From: Telluria antibiotica
GTDB taxonomy: Bacteria > Pseudomonadota > Gammaproteobacteria > Burkholderiales > Burkholderiaceae_D
Direction: 5' to 3'
Length of the DNA: 64,000 bases
NCBI RefSeq assembly: GCF_011682055.1
Contig: NZ_JAAQOM010000018.1
Span: 85,373 to 149,372, forward strand
Made by a program: the position numbers and the translations under genes. Positions 8,570 through 18,419 of this stretch are shown here, in pieces. Numbering within the stretch: the first letter of the stretch is position 1; each line of letters opens with the position of its first letter. The notes beneath the pieces were generated by a model. That model was not told the origin of the DNA and made no database searches. It was given only the letters and a program-made list of their open reading frames with translations.

Positions 8570-10711
8570 ATGCGGCACCAAGCAAGATTCACGAAGACAA
8601 GAACTGCCTCAGCCGTAACCGCCATCCTGGCAATCCAATGCAATGCAGCCATGGCGCAAGCGACCACGGCCGAAGAGCGCGGCACCATCCAGGAAGTGCT
8701 CGTGACCGCACAAAGGGTCGCCACATCGGCTTCGAAGACGCCAGTTTCGCTGAGCGTGCTGTCGGGTGACGAACTCAAGGCGGCAGGGGCAATCGACGCG
8801 TCGAGCCTGACTCAGTTGGTACCGAACGTGCAGATCTCGAACAATGGCGGTGCGACCGTGATTTCGATTCGCGGCGTTTCCAGTTCGGATAACACGGAAA
8901 AAGGCGACCCATCGGCTGCGTTCAACGTCGACGGCGTTTATTATGCTCGACCGCAATCGGCAGGTCTGGCGTTTTACGACCTGGAGCGAATCGAAGTGCT
9001 GCGCGGTCCTCAAGGCACGCTGTACGGCCGCAATGCCACCGCTGGCGCGATCAATCTGATCACGAATAAACCGGTCGACCACTTCGAGGGCAGCGCAGCC
9101 GTGGAACTGGGCAACTACCACAACGTCAAGTTCGATGGCATGGTGAACGCCAAGGTCAATGACATCCTGGCGCTGCGCGCCGCGGTTTCACGGAGCAAGC
9201 ATGACGGCTACCTGCGTTCGACCCAGGGTTTTGCGCACGATTACGACGACGATGACAGTCTTGCCGGGCGCCTGCACGGGCTATTCAAGTTCAGCCCGAA
9301 CGTGTCGCTGTTGCTGACCGCTGATACCAGCAAGCGCAAGGGTGCCGGCCCCGGGACCGTGCCCTATGAAACCTTCATCCAAAAGACGGGAGACGCACAA
9401 CGTACCGCGACCCCATCCTTGCAGGGCAACTACGACAACAGGGCGCACGGCACCAGTGCCGAACTCAAGATCAACACCGGCATCGGCGAACTTACCTATC
9501 AAGCCGCGCATCGCAACAGTTTCGTGGGCGGCAATGCAGCGGTCGGCCAATATGCCCCGGGCGTCGCCAGTACCTACACGGTTGCGGACGCGAACTCCAT
9601 GCAAACCTCGCACGAGTTAAGGCTGGCCTCGAGCTTCGGCGCCTGGAAGACCATCGCCGGGCTTTACTGGTTTTACGAAGAATCGTTCATCGATAGCCGG
9701 TTCAAGAATTTCCCAGGCGTGGGTGACCTGATCTTCCGCTTGAATCCGACTATCGCCCGGTCCAAGGCCGCCTTTGGCGAAGTGACTTACAGTGTCACGC
9801 CGAAGCTGAACGTGAGCGCCGGCCTGCGCCGCACCTTCGATACGAAGACGCGTAACGGGTACACGATCCTAGGCGAGCCCGAGTTCTACCGCAGCGCGAA
9901 CATCGCGCGCGTCTCCTATGCGCAGACGACCGGCCGCGTGGGCGCCGATTATTCGCTTGCGAAAAACACGATGCTCTACGCGACGCTCGCTACAGGCTAC
10001 AAGGCCGGGGGATTCAATGACGGTTCCGAATCGAGCAATCCGTTCCTGAAGTACGATCCTGAACACCTGACGTCAATCGAAATCGGCATCAAGAGCAGAT
10101 TCCTGGACAACCATCTGCAGATTAACGCCGATGTATTCCGGTATGCGTACAAGGACCTGCAGCTGACTGCCGTCGCGATCGATCCTGTTACCCATGCCGG
10201 GGCCTCCCAAACCCTGAACGCGGCGAAGGCAAGTGTTTCAGGCGCTGAGATCGAAGGCAAATACGTGATCAGCAGCGATGACAGGATCAATTTCTCGGCC
10301 ACGTATCTGGACGCCTACTACAAGTCGTACATGCCAAACGCGACCGTCAGCTGGGCCGGTCGCCGTCTCGACAAATCGCCCAGGTTCACTCTTGGACTGG
10401 GCTATTCGCACAGCTTCCAGATCGAGAACGGTGCAACGTTGAACGCCACGGTCGGGACGCGATACTCGGCTGCCTACGTGATCGGCGATCCGGGCAACGC
10501 GTTGCAGTTCACGCAGGGGGCCTATCACATGAGCGACGCCAGCCTGGCGTACGCGCCGGCCAGCGGTACGTGGTCCGTGCAAGCCTATGTGCGCAATATC
10601 GAGAACAAGACGATCATGACCAGCTACGCGGCATCGTTCTCCGGTTTCCCAGCCACGGCAGGCCTGGGAACGCCTCGTACCGCGGGCCTGCGGCTGAGCG
10701 CATATTTCTAA
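8570..10711 (+). CDS. TonB-dependent receptor, first of a paralogous pair
   Basis: Outer-membrane active transporter, 713 aa. Signal peptide ends near AAMAQ; a TonB-box-like EVLVTAQR follows, then the plug domain (ISIRGVSS, LRGPQGTLYGRNATAGAINLITNKP) and a 22-strand barrel ending SAYF. The plug sequence is of the type common in Sphingomonas and Burkholderiales receptors for aromatic or plant-derived compounds. AGGGGAC precedes the start. A protein of the same length, alignable almost without gaps, is encoded at 14617-16758. The next gene is a carboxylesterase, suggesting uptake of an ester. The ligand is unknown. Confidence 0.88.
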   Translation: MRHQARFTKTRTASAVTAILAIQCNAAMAQATTAEERGTIQEVLVTAQRVATSASKTPVSLSVLSGDELKAAGAIDASSLTQLVPNVQISNNGGATVISIRGVSSSDNTEKGDPSAAFNVDGVYYARPQSAGLAFYDLERIEVLRGPQGTLYGRNATAGAINLITNKPVDHFEGSAAVELGNYHNVKFDGMVNAKVNDILALRAAVSRSKHDGYLRSTQGFAHDYDDDDSLAGRLHGLFKFSPNVSLLLTADTSKRKGAGPGTVPYETFIQKTGDAQRTATPSLQGNYDNRAHGTSAELKINTGIGELTYQAAHRNSFVGGNAAVGQYAPGVASTYTVADANSMQTSHELRLASSFGAWKTIAGLYWFYEESFIDSRFKNFPGVGDLIFRLNPTIARSKAAFGEVTYSVTPKLNVSAGLRRTFDTKTRNGYTILGEPEFYRSANIARVSYAQTTGRVGADYSLAKNTMLYATLATGYKAGGFNDGSESSNPFLKYDPEHLTSIEIGIKSRFLDNHLQINADVFRYAYKDLQLTAVAIDPVTHAGASQTLNAAKASVSGAEIEGKYVISSDDRINFSATYLDAYYKSYMPNATVSWAGRRLDKSPRFTLGLGYSHSFQIENGATLNATVGTRYSAAYVIGDPGNALQFTQGAYHMSDASLAYAPASGTWSVQAYVRNIENKTIMTSYAASFSGFPATAGLGTPRTAGLRLSAYF

Positions 10712-10904
10712 GCGCCATCGGCGGCGCCTGCCTTGTCGATTATCGCCAAGCGCAGGCGTGCCGTAACAACGACATCGGGGCAGCGCCGTCCAGCTGCAGC
10801 ATTGAACACGGCCACAGCATGATAAAGTTTTCTGCAAAAAAGCCGATCGATAAGCGCTGGCTTCCCGATACAGCGTGGCCAGTGAACACCTGTCGGAGAC
10901 ACAC

Positions 10905-12452
10905 ATGAATTGCCTACGAACGGCCGCTCCTCTCGTCCTCGCGCTGGTATCCTGCGCTGCCAGCGCAGTACCAACACGCCAGGGCGAAATCGAAGGCGTA
11001 AGCGGGGATGGCGTCACCAGCTACCTTGGCGTTCCCTACGCTGCCGCGCCGACCGGCGACAACCGCTGGCGACCGCCCATGCCCGCGAAAAGCTGGACCG
11101 GCACCTTCCATGCCGATCACTTCGGTGCGAATTGCCAGCAGCGCCCTGCCGGGAAAATATTTCGTTCCTGGACAAGCGAGTACCTGGTCGATGGTCCCAT
11201 CAGCGAAGACTGCCTTTACCTGAACGTGTGGGCACCGGCCGCAAAACGGAAACAGCGTCTGCCCGTGCTCGTTTGGATCCACGGAGGCGGATTCGTCAGC
11301 GGTGGCGCAACGGTACCCGTATACGACGGCTCCCATCTTGCGACCAAGGGGATGGTAGTCGTAAGTATCAATTACCGCCTGGGGGTATACGGATTTCTGT
11401 CGCATCCGGATCTCCGCAAGGAAAACCCGGCAAACGCCAGCGGCAATTACGGTCTGCTGGACCAGATTGCAGCACTTCATTGGGTCCAAGACAATATCAG
11501 TGCATTCGGCGGCGACCCCAGGCGCGTGACCATTGCGGGACAGTCCGCAGGTGCGGCTTCCGTGCATTACCTGATCGCGTCGCCGCTTGCGAAAGGCTTG
11601 TTCCAGCGCGCGATCGCCCAAAGCGGTTCCGGGATGGGATTGCCCACCGCAGATGCCGCCGGTTCCGACGGGGTTGGAGAGCAGTTACTGGTTCGGACCG
11701 GTGCAAGCGACATCGCGTCGCTCCGTCAGTTGCCAGTCGAGAAGCTTGATCAGGCGGCGGAAGGACTTGTGCTTTCGCCCAATGTCGATGGCTTGGTGCT
11801 CCCCGACCAGACTTACGTTGGCCGGAATACCAATGATGTGCCGGTGCTGACTGGATTGACGGCCGATGAAGGCAGTGCGTTGTCGGCCTCCTATGGACAG
11901 GCAACTCCGGAAGCGTTTGCGGCCGGACTCGTAAAACGCTATGGGACATTGGCTTCCGAGTTCGCGAAGTGGTACCCATCCGATCTCACGGCAGGGGCAG
12001 GTACTTCCGCCATGCAGCTGGAGCGTGACCGCGGCCTGGCGGCCACATGGTTGTGGGCAAAACAAAGGATGTCCGCGAGCCGGCAGCCCATCTATGTGTA
12101 CTACTTCAAGCACGTGGAACCAGGTCCGGAAGCGCAACGTTACGGCGCTTTCCACTCGTCCGAGATTCCCTACGTTTTCGGAACCTTGGACCGTGCCGCC
12201 GACCGGTCCTTCACCTCGGCTGACCGCCAGGTTTCCGCAACGATGGGAGGATACTGGGCAAAGTGGGTAAAGACCGGAAATCCGAACGGCGCGGGCCTGC
12301 CTGCCTGGCCGCGACTGCGCAGCGAAGCGCCGTTGGTGCTGGAGATCGACTCCCAAAGCCGTGCGAACGTCCTGCTGTCCCTGGAAAAGCGCTCGCTCTT
12401 CCAGCGCCACGCCGCGAATGGCGGCAAGCTGGGGATCTTCCCTGAAGACTGA
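10905..12452 (+). CDS. Type-B carboxylesterase, exported
   Basis: Carboxylesterase/cholinesterase family enzyme (PF00135), 515 aa, with a Sec signal ending near SCAASA. Seen: the entry motif YLGVPYAAAPTGDNRWRPP, the EDCLYLNVWAP signature, the oxyanion loop HGGGF at 126-130, nucleophile Ser214 in AGQSAGA, an acidic TADEGS block and the HSSEIPYVFG region carrying the likely catalytic His. The start at 10905 (after CGGAGACACAC) gives a clean signal peptide; an upstream GTG at 10875 does not. It lies 193 bases after the TonB receptor on the same strand and probably cleaves an ester in the periplasm. Confidence 0.88.
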   Translation: MNCLRTAAPLVLALVSCAASAVPTRQGEIEGVSGDGVTSYLGVPYAAAPTGDNRWRPPMPAKSWTGTFHADHFGANCQQRPAGKIFRSWTSEYLVDGPISEDCLYLNVWAPAAKRKQRLPVLVWIHGGGFVSGGATVPVYDGSHLATKGMVVVSINYRLGVYGFLSHPDLRKENPANASGNYGLLDQIAALHWVQDNISAFGGDPRRVTIAGQSAGAASVHYLIASPLAKGLFQRAIAQSGSGMGLPTADAAGSDGVGEQLLVRTGASDIASLRQLPVEKLDQAAEGLVLSPNVDGLVLPDQTYVGRNTNDVPVLTGLTADEGSALSASYGQATPEAFAAGLVKRYGTLASEFAKWYPSDLTAGAGTSAMQLERDRGLAATWLWAKQRMSASRQPIYVYYFKHVEPGPEAQRYGAFHSSEIPYVFGTLDRAADRSFTSADRQVSATMGGYWAKWVKTGNPNGAGLPAWPRLRSEAPLVLEIDSQSRANVLLSLEKRSLFQRHAANGGKLGIFPED

Positions 12453-12509
12453 GGCACATTGAAGTGCCTGCCGACCGGTGCATCGGCACGATGCGGATAG
12501 CCGGTCGGC
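12452..12509 (+). terminator. Possible terminator hairpins after the carboxylesterase gene
   Basis: Two inverted repeats follow the stop: AGGCAC/GTGCCT with a six-base loop (12452-12469) and GCCGACCGG/CCGGTCGGC (12470-12478 with 12501-12509). No T-run follows, so factor-independent termination is uncertain. Confidence 0.35.
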
Positions 12510-12603
12510 GACATCCATTCCTCTCCTCACCCGCCATCCGTCGTCAGTCGATCTGCGCCAGCGGTTGTTTGATTGCGGAGCGGACAATAGCGCACAAAGC
12601 CGA

Positions 12604-12643
12604 ACCGTCGCTCTTTCGGAAATTTTCGCAACTAATTCAAGAC
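12604..12643 (-). promoter_or_regulatory. Phased direct-repeat motif, copy A
   Basis: Read on the minus strand: TGAA at 12639, CGAA at 12628, CGAA at 12618, then a degenerate fourth half-site (CGGT) at 12607. Offsets are 0, 11, 21 and 32, as in five other copies. It lies about 180 bases before the alpha/beta-hydrolase gene at 12825. Candidate operator for the winged-helix regulator encoded at 30127. Confidence 0.55.
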
Positions 12644-12824
12644 GCTCGGTTGGCAATACGGGACCATATCCTTCACCGAAATATCTGGAATCGGGTCGTC
12701 AAATTTTCCGGAGCGACTCGCAATGCGAGAGTTATCGCTCGTAAGTTAAATCCAGCATCCCGGCTCCACTTTCCATCCAAGCCGCTTGAGCTTGATTTAC
12801 GCCACAACTACCAGGGAGATTTGA

Positions 12825-14294
12825 ATGAAAGGTTTCGTAGGAATGACTTCGGGCCTCAGCCTACTGCGACAAGGGTTGGGCCTGTCACTGGCGACATGCC
12901 TTTGCGTAGGCAACGGCGTCCACGCCAGTCCCGTTATTCCCGAAGCGGCGGTAACGCGCGTCACGATCGCCGGCACGCCGTTGAACTCGGATGCACAGCA
13001 ACTCGCCACCAAGAACTACGTCGAGGAAGAGTTTTTTGTCGCGGGCAAGGCGAGTCGCTATCGCATCAGGGATGTCATGGCGAACGCCCAGCTGATCGAT
13101 AAAGATCACCCGTATCTGACACGTGTTCTCGTAAGGCGTCCGGCCGATGCGGCACGGTTCAACGGGACCGTGGTCGTCGAATGGCTCAACGTCTCGCTTG
13201 GGCATGACGCCGATTTCGTTTACGCGTCGCTGCGTGAACTCCTGGTGCGGGCAGGTTACGCCTGGGTCGGTGTCAGTGCGCAGCATGTCGGCGTCGAGGG
13301 CCTCGTCGCGTCGAACCCGTCCCGGTATGGAAAACTGACCCTTGCTGCGTCCAATTCGGACCCTGCCGATGGCAAGGAGCTCGATCCCCCAGGGCGCGGC
13401 GCGGGTGGCGACGTCCTTGGCTGGGACGTATTTTCCCAGGTCGGCGCAACGGTGGTCGACCGCGCTTCGCCGCTGATGAGCGGTTTGAAAGTCAGCCGGA
13501 TCATTGCGGCTGGCGAATCGCAGTCATCGTTCCGGCTCGGAATGTACTACAACAGTATTCATCCGCTGCACCGCATTTATGACGGCTTCCTGCTATATGA
13601 TCGCGGTCCGGAATTCGCGCTACGCACCGATGTGGGCACGAAGCTGGTCAGCTTCGGCTCGGAGTTCATGAATATGTTCCTGAAGGGATCCCCACAACCC
13701 GATTCGGCGGACCAGCGCTGGTGGGAGGTCGCGGGCGCCTCGCACGAATCGCTCGATGAGATAGCAAGCTACATGGATCCGCAAATTCTGCGCGACCATG
13801 CGTTGAAGGGGCCCGATGGCGCCAGCATCAGCCTGACCGACTTCGAAACCGACGGATGTGCGATCACGCCCGTCTGGAGCAGGGTTCCGAATGGCGACGT
13901 CATGAAGGCCGCGTTGCACGGCTTGAATACGTGGCTCGTATCCGGCGTCGCGCCGCCAACCGTACCGCGTTTGGTCAGCGATGGTCAGCACCAATTGATT
14001 CGCGATGCGCAGGGTCGGGTATCCGGCGGCATCCATACCGCCGCCTACGATGCCCCGCGCGCAAACAATGGCGCCTATAGCTCGGGCAAATGTACTTTGG
14101 CGGGCTATCACATCGACTTCACGCCACAGCAGATGTGCCAGCGGTATGGCAGTCACGCTGCGTACGTGGCCCAGGTTCAGCGCATCGTGAACGCGAACGT
14201 ACGTGACCGCGTATTGCTGCCCGAGGAAGCGGAGCGAACCGTCGACGAAGCGCGGAAGCTGACCTTTGGTTGCGAAGGCGGTACAGGGCAATAG
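12825..14294 (+). CDS. Exported alpha/beta hydrolase domain protein (ABhydrolase_10-like)
   Basis: Predicted secreted hydrolase, 489 aa, of the alpha/beta hydrolase domain group (PF20091-like). A signal segment (residues about 10-34, ending near GVHAS) is followed by the conserved VVVEWLNVSLGHDADF block, SAQHVGVEG, nucleophile Ser232 in AGESQSS, YDGFLLYDRG and a late CxLxGY segment near the end. The ribosome site GGGAG precedes the start. It lies between the two paralogous TonB receptors together with the carboxylesterase, so both probably process what the receptors import. Members of this group are mostly uncharacterised; substrate unknown. Confidence 0.75.
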   Translation: MKGFVGMTSGLSLLRQGLGLSLATCLCVGNGVHASPVIPEAAVTRVTIAGTPLNSDAQQLATKNYVEEEFFVAGKASRYRIRDVMANAQLIDKDHPYLTRVLVRRPADAARFNGTVVVEWLNVSLGHDADFVYASLRELLVRAGYAWVGVSAQHVGVEGLVASNPSRYGKLTLAASNSDPADGKELDPPGRGAGGDVLGWDVFSQVGATVVDRASPLMSGLKVSRIIAAGESQSSFRLGMYYNSIHPLHRIYDGFLLYDRGPEFALRTDVGTKLVSFGSEFMNMFLKGSPQPDSADQRWWEVAGASHESLDEIASYMDPQILRDHALKGPDGASISLTDFETDGCAITPVWSRVPNGDVMKAALHGLNTWLVSGVAPPTVPRLVSDGQHQLIRDAQGRVSGGIHTAAYDAPRANNGAYSSGKCTLAGYHIDFTPQQMCQRYGSHAAYVAQVQRIVNANVRDRVLLPEEAERTVDEARKLTFGCEGGTGQ

Positions 14295-14616
14295 TCGAGA
14301 GCCTGCCGGCGGATACGGCAATAAACGCGTTTCCGTATTTCCGCCGAGCCCATACCTGTTCGCCCGAACCATGCGCTCCATTCTCGAAGCTTTCGATTCG
14401 ATGCCTCCGTAATAGCAAAAAATCTGTCACTCATATTCTGCGTTGCCTAGACCCGATCATTCGGACACTGACGCCATCTCACTTACGCGCCGATCGTATC
14501 CGTTACGACCGCCGCGGAGCACAGACTTCAGATTAGCCAGTCATACGGCTGACCGCCGCCGCAACATGCGTGCTTTCCAATAGAAAAATATCCGTTTTAA
14601 TCAGGGGACAATCAAA
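14295..14616. promoter_or_regulatory. Intergenic region before the second paralogous TonB receptor
   Basis: About 320 bases without a supported gene. The last bases hold an AGGGGAC ribosome site matching the one before the first paralogue. I see no clear operator or copy of the phased motif. Confidence 0.4.
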
Positions 14617-16758
14617 ATGCTGGACCAAGCAAGTTTCAAGAAAACTGGGACCGCATCGGCAGTCGCTGCCTTTCTGGCGATTCAATGCGGCGCAGCGCTG
14701 GCACAAACAGCCGCAACCGACGATCGCGGCACCATTCAGGAGGTGTTCGTTACTGCGCAACGGATTTCTCAATCCGCGTCGAAGACGCCGATCTCGTTGA
14801 GTGTGTTGTCAGGCGACGACCTCAAGGCTGCGGGAGCAGTCAATGCGTCGAACCTGACCGAGCTGGTGCCCAACGTGCAAATCTCGAACAACGGTGGCGC
14901 GACCGTGATTTCGATCCGCGGCGTCTCCAGTGCCGACAACACGGAAAAAGGCGACCCATCGGCCGCTTTCAACGTCGACGGCGTTTATTACGCCCGGCCG
15001 CAGTCGGCCGGCCTGGCGTTTTACGATCTGGAGCGGATCGAGGTACTACGCGGCCCCCAGGGAACCCTGTACGGGCGCAACGCAACCGCTGGCGCGATCA
15101 ATCTGATCACCAACAAGCCTGTTGATCGCTTCGAAAGCAGCGCAGCCGTGGAGTTCGGCAACTACCACGACAAGAAGTTCGATGGCATGCTCAACAGCAA
15201 AGTGAACGACATCTTGTCGGTGCGCGCCGCTGTCTCCAGCGTCAAGCACGATGGCTACCTCCGTTCGACCCAAGGATTCGCGACCGACTACGACGACGAC
15301 GACAGTATCTCCGGGCGCGTCCACGCCCTGTTCAAGTTGAGTCCCGATATCTCGCTTTTGCTGAGCGCCGACAAGAGCACACGCAAGGGTGCCGGGCCGG
15401 GCAACGTGCCCTACAATACCTTTATCGGCAAGTCCGCCGATGCGCAACGCACCGCTACGCCATCGGTTCAGGGCGATTTCGACAGTGACGCTCACGGTGC
15501 GAGCGCCGAGCTCAAAGTCAACACCCGCGTGGGCGAGATTACCTATCTGGGGGCCCATCGCAGCCTCTTTAACGGATTCACCTCGGCAGTCGGTCAAGCG
15601 ATCGCGGGAGTTCTTAGCACCTACACCCTGGCCAATGCGGACCTCAGCCAGACCTCGCACGAATTGCGCCTGGCCTCGAAGTTCGGCTCCTGGAGGACGA
15701 TCGGCGGGTTGTACTGGTTCCATGAACAATCGATCATCGATGGCGAATTTCGCAATTTTCCGGGCGCCGGCGCGCTGATCTTTCTTTCCAACCCGGCTGT
15801 TTCGCGGTCGAAAGCCGCTTTCGGCGAAGCCACTTATAGCGTCACGCCGAAGTTGAATGTGACGGCTGGACTGCGCCGGACCAACGACGACAAGTCGCGC
15901 AAGGGGTACACCGTTCTTGGCGATCCGGAGTTCTTCCGCAGCGTGAACGACGCGGCTGTTTCTTATTCGCAGACCACCGGCCGGATCGGCTTCGATTACG
16001 CTTTGGCACATAACACGATGGCGTATGCCACGCTGTCGACCGGCTACAAGGCTGGCGGCTTCAACGACGGTACCGCGTCGACCAATGCTTTCTTGAAATA
16101 CGATCCCGAACATCTGACGTCGCTTGAAGTCGGTGTCAAAGGCCGATTCCTCGAGAACCACCTGCAGGTCAACGCCGATGTGTTCAAGTACGGCTACAAG
16201 GATCTGCAACTGACCGCGATCGTCGTCGATCCCTTCACCGGCGCGAATGCGTCCCAAACCGTGAATGCCGCCAAGGCCAGTATTTCCGGCGCCGAGATCG
16301 AAGGCAAGTACCTCGCGAGCAGCGACGACAAGATTAATTTCTCGGCCACGTATCTGGACGCTCACTTCAAGTCCTATCACCCGACGGCGACCGTCGACTG
16401 GGCCGGTTATCGCCTGGAAAAATCGCCCAGGTTCACCTTCGGGCTACACTATTCGCACAGCTTCCTCCTGGATGGAGGCGCCAGTCTCAGCGCGACGGCC
16501 GGTACACGCTACTCGGCGTCGTACGTGCTGAGCGACTACGGCAATGGCTTGCAGTTCAACCAGGGCGCTTACCACATGAGCGACGCCAGCCTGACGTACG
16601 CTCCGGCGGACGACAAATGGTTGCTGCAAGCGTATGTGCGGAATATCGAAAACAATGCCATCATGACCAGCTACTCGGCATCCTTCGCAGGCTTCCCCGC
16701 CACGGTCGGCCTGGGAACGCCGCGTACCGCGGGCGTTCGTCTGAGCGCCTATTTCTAA
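14617..16758 (+). CDS. TonB-dependent receptor, second of a paralogous pair
   Basis: Outer-membrane transporter of 713 aa, the same length as the protein at 8570-10711 and roughly three-quarters identical to it by eye. Shared features are the signal peptide ending near ALAQ, EVFVTAQR TonB-box region, the plug block LRGPQGTLYGRN, and the C-terminal barrel ending SAYF. Differences concentrate in the extracellular-loop regions of the barrel, for instance around residues 310-345. This points to a duplication followed by ligand divergence. Followed by a convergent 3-hydroxyacyl-CoA dehydrogenase gene. Confidence 0.88.
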   Translation: MLDQASFKKTGTASAVAAFLAIQCGAALAQTAATDDRGTIQEVFVTAQRISQSASKTPISLSVLSGDDLKAAGAVNASNLTELVPNVQISNNGGATVISIRGVSSADNTEKGDPSAAFNVDGVYYARPQSAGLAFYDLERIEVLRGPQGTLYGRNATAGAINLITNKPVDRFESSAAVEFGNYHDKKFDGMLNSKVNDILSVRAAVSSVKHDGYLRSTQGFATDYDDDDSISGRVHALFKLSPDISLLLSADKSTRKGAGPGNVPYNTFIGKSADAQRTATPSVQGDFDSDAHGASAELKVNTRVGEITYLGAHRSLFNGFTSAVGQAIAGVLSTYTLANADLSQTSHELRLASKFGSWRTIGGLYWFHEQSIIDGEFRNFPGAGALIFLSNPAVSRSKAAFGEATYSVTPKLNVTAGLRRTNDDKSRKGYTVLGDPEFFRSVNDAAVSYSQTTGRIGFDYALAHNTMAYATLSTGYKAGGFNDGTASTNAFLKYDPEHLTSLEVGVKGRFLENHLQVNADVFKYGYKDLQLTAIVVDPFTGANASQTVNAAKASISGAEIEGKYLASSDDKINFSATYLDAHFKSYHPTATVDWAGYRLEKSPRFTFGLHYSHSFLLDGGASLSATAGTRYSASYVLSDYGNGLQFNQGAYHMSDASLTYAPADDKWLLQAYVRNIENNAIMTSYSASFAGFPATVGLGTPRTAGVRLSAYF

Positions 16759-16895
16759 GCTGTATCGGTAGCGCTCGGGCGCAGTCGCGGCAGCCAGCCG
16801 CATGTCGCCCGGCGCACGTGCCTTGTGCAACGCGGTCTGGCGTTCGTCCCGGAGGCGAGCCCGCGCGTCAGCGGGCAAGCGTCAGATGGTTCGGA

Positions 16896-18419
16896 TCAGT
16901 CTGCGACCAGGGCGCTGTTGGCGAGCGCCCTGCGCCTGAGTAGGGGTGAGATGCGGTAACGGTCTTCACCGTAGAATGCCGACATGTTATCCAGGACAGT
17001 ACAGATCGTCCGCACACCGATCGTGTCCGCCCATGCCAGCGGCCCGACCGGATAATTGACGCCCTTCCGCATTGCCAGGTCCACGTCGTGCACCGACGCG
17101 ACCCTTTGATGGACGGCGTCCGCGGCTTCGTTGGCCAGCATCGCTACCGTGCGCATGACAACCATGCCCGACGCATCGTCGATCACGGACACGGACTTGC
17201 CGAGTTTCTGGAACAAGCCGACAACGGCGGCGATCTGGTTGCCGGTCACCTGGTCGGCAGGCGCCAACGCGATCCGGGTGCAGCCGACATAGTCGAGGGC
17301 GAGGTCGAAGAGGACAAATGGTGCGCCAGCCTCAGCCGACCGTGCGGTCGCGGTTCGTCCGTCCGTGAGCGCAACCCGGACGCCCGCGACGCACAGGTTG
17401 TCGCCCGGACCGCTGTTGCGCTCGACACCGATGCCGGCGCGACCGGCCAGGTCGACCAGCGCGGCGGCGCAGTCGAGATCGCCCTCGACCGCGATCTGCG
17501 ATGGGGCCGTCTGCGGAGCCGCATCCGCCACGGCCGGCGCAGGATTGGCATAGTCATAGAACCCGCGCCCGCTTTTGCGACCGAGCCAGCCGGCATCGAC
17601 CAGCTCTTTTTGCAGCAGCGACGGGGTGAAGCGCGGATCCTGATAAAAGCCTTCGTAGACCGACGATGTCACCGCATAGTTGACGTCGTGACCGATCATG
17701 TCCATCAGCTCGAAGGCGCCCATGCGAAAACCGCCGGCTTCGCGCAGGATCGCATCAATAGTCGCGGGCGCGGCCGCGCCTTCCGACAGGAGCCTCAACG
17801 CTTCCGCGTAGAATGGCCGGGCGACACGGTTCACGATGAAGCCCGGCGTGGACGCGCAATGAACCGGCACCTTGTTCCACGCGCGCGCCGTTTCGAAAAT
17901 CACGTTCGCCACGGCCGGGTCCGTCGATTTGCCGCTGACCACTTCGACCAGGGGCAAGACCTGGGCCGGATTAAAGAAATGCATCCCGACCAGGCGCGCC
18001 GGACGCGCCAGGTGAGCACCGATCGCGGTAACCGAGATCGACGATGTGTTGGTCCCGATGATCGCGTCTTGCGCGACGACCGCTTCGACACTCCTGAGCA
18101 CCGCAGCCTTGACGTCGAGCTTTTCGACGATGGCTTCGATGACGAGGCCGCAAGGCGCGAGCGCATCGATGGTGTCGGCGGCATGGATCCGGGCGAGGCG
18201 TGCATTGCGTTCTTCCGCACTCAGGCGCCCTTTGGCGACCTGCTTGTCGAACTCGGTGGCCAGCGTACCGAGCGCGCGTTCGATCGCGCGCCGGTCGGCA
18301 TCGTGCAGGAGGACGCGGTGCCCGGCCCCGGCAGCGATCGCCGCGATGCCGCTTCCCATCGCGCCGGCCCCGATCACGCCTACCGTGATCGACGCTTGCA
18401 GTGCACTTGATTTACTCAT
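16896..18419 (-). CDS. 3-hydroxyacyl-CoA dehydrogenase, PaaH/PaaC type
   Basis: Soluble NAD-dependent enzyme (507 aa) oxidising a 3-hydroxyacyl-CoA to the 3-ketoacyl-CoA. Seen: Rossmann motif GVIGAGAMGSGIA at the N-terminus, the family block HFFNPAQVLPLVEVV, PGFIVNRVARPFYAEALRL, a first C-terminal domain with GRKSGRGFYDY, and a second C-terminal dehydrogenase domain (VNYPVGPLAWADTIG). Two C-terminal domains and about 500 residues match PaaH-type proteins of aromatic acid catabolism. Start at 18419 follows AAAGGGA and overlaps the upstream stop (ATGAGTAA). Together with CaiB it implies a CoA-ester route; phenylacetate itself is not indicated because no other paa gene is present. Confidence 0.85.
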   Translation of the reverse strand: MSKSSALQASITVGVIGAGAMGSGIAAIAAGAGHRVLLHDADRRAIERALGTLATEFDKQVAKGRLSAEERNARLARIHAADTIDALAPCGLVIEAIVEKLDVKAAVLRSVEAVVAQDAIIGTNTSSISVTAIGAHLARPARLVGMHFFNPAQVLPLVEVVSGKSTDPAVANVIFETARAWNKVPVHCASTPGFIVNRVARPFYAEALRLLSEGAAAPATIDAILREAGGFRMGAFELMDMIGHDVNYAVTSSVYEGFYQDPRFTPSLLQKELVDAGWLGRKSGRGFYDYANPAPAVADAAPQTAPSQIAVEGDLDCAAALVDLAGRAGIGVERNSGPGDNLCVAGVRVALTDGRTATARSAEAGAPFVLFDLALDYVGCTRIALAPADQVTGNQIAAVVGLFQKLGKSVSVIDDASGMVVMRTVAMLANEAADAVHQRVASVHDVDLAMRKGVNYPVGPLAWADTIGVRTICTVLDNMSAFYGEDRYRISPLLRRRALANSALVAD

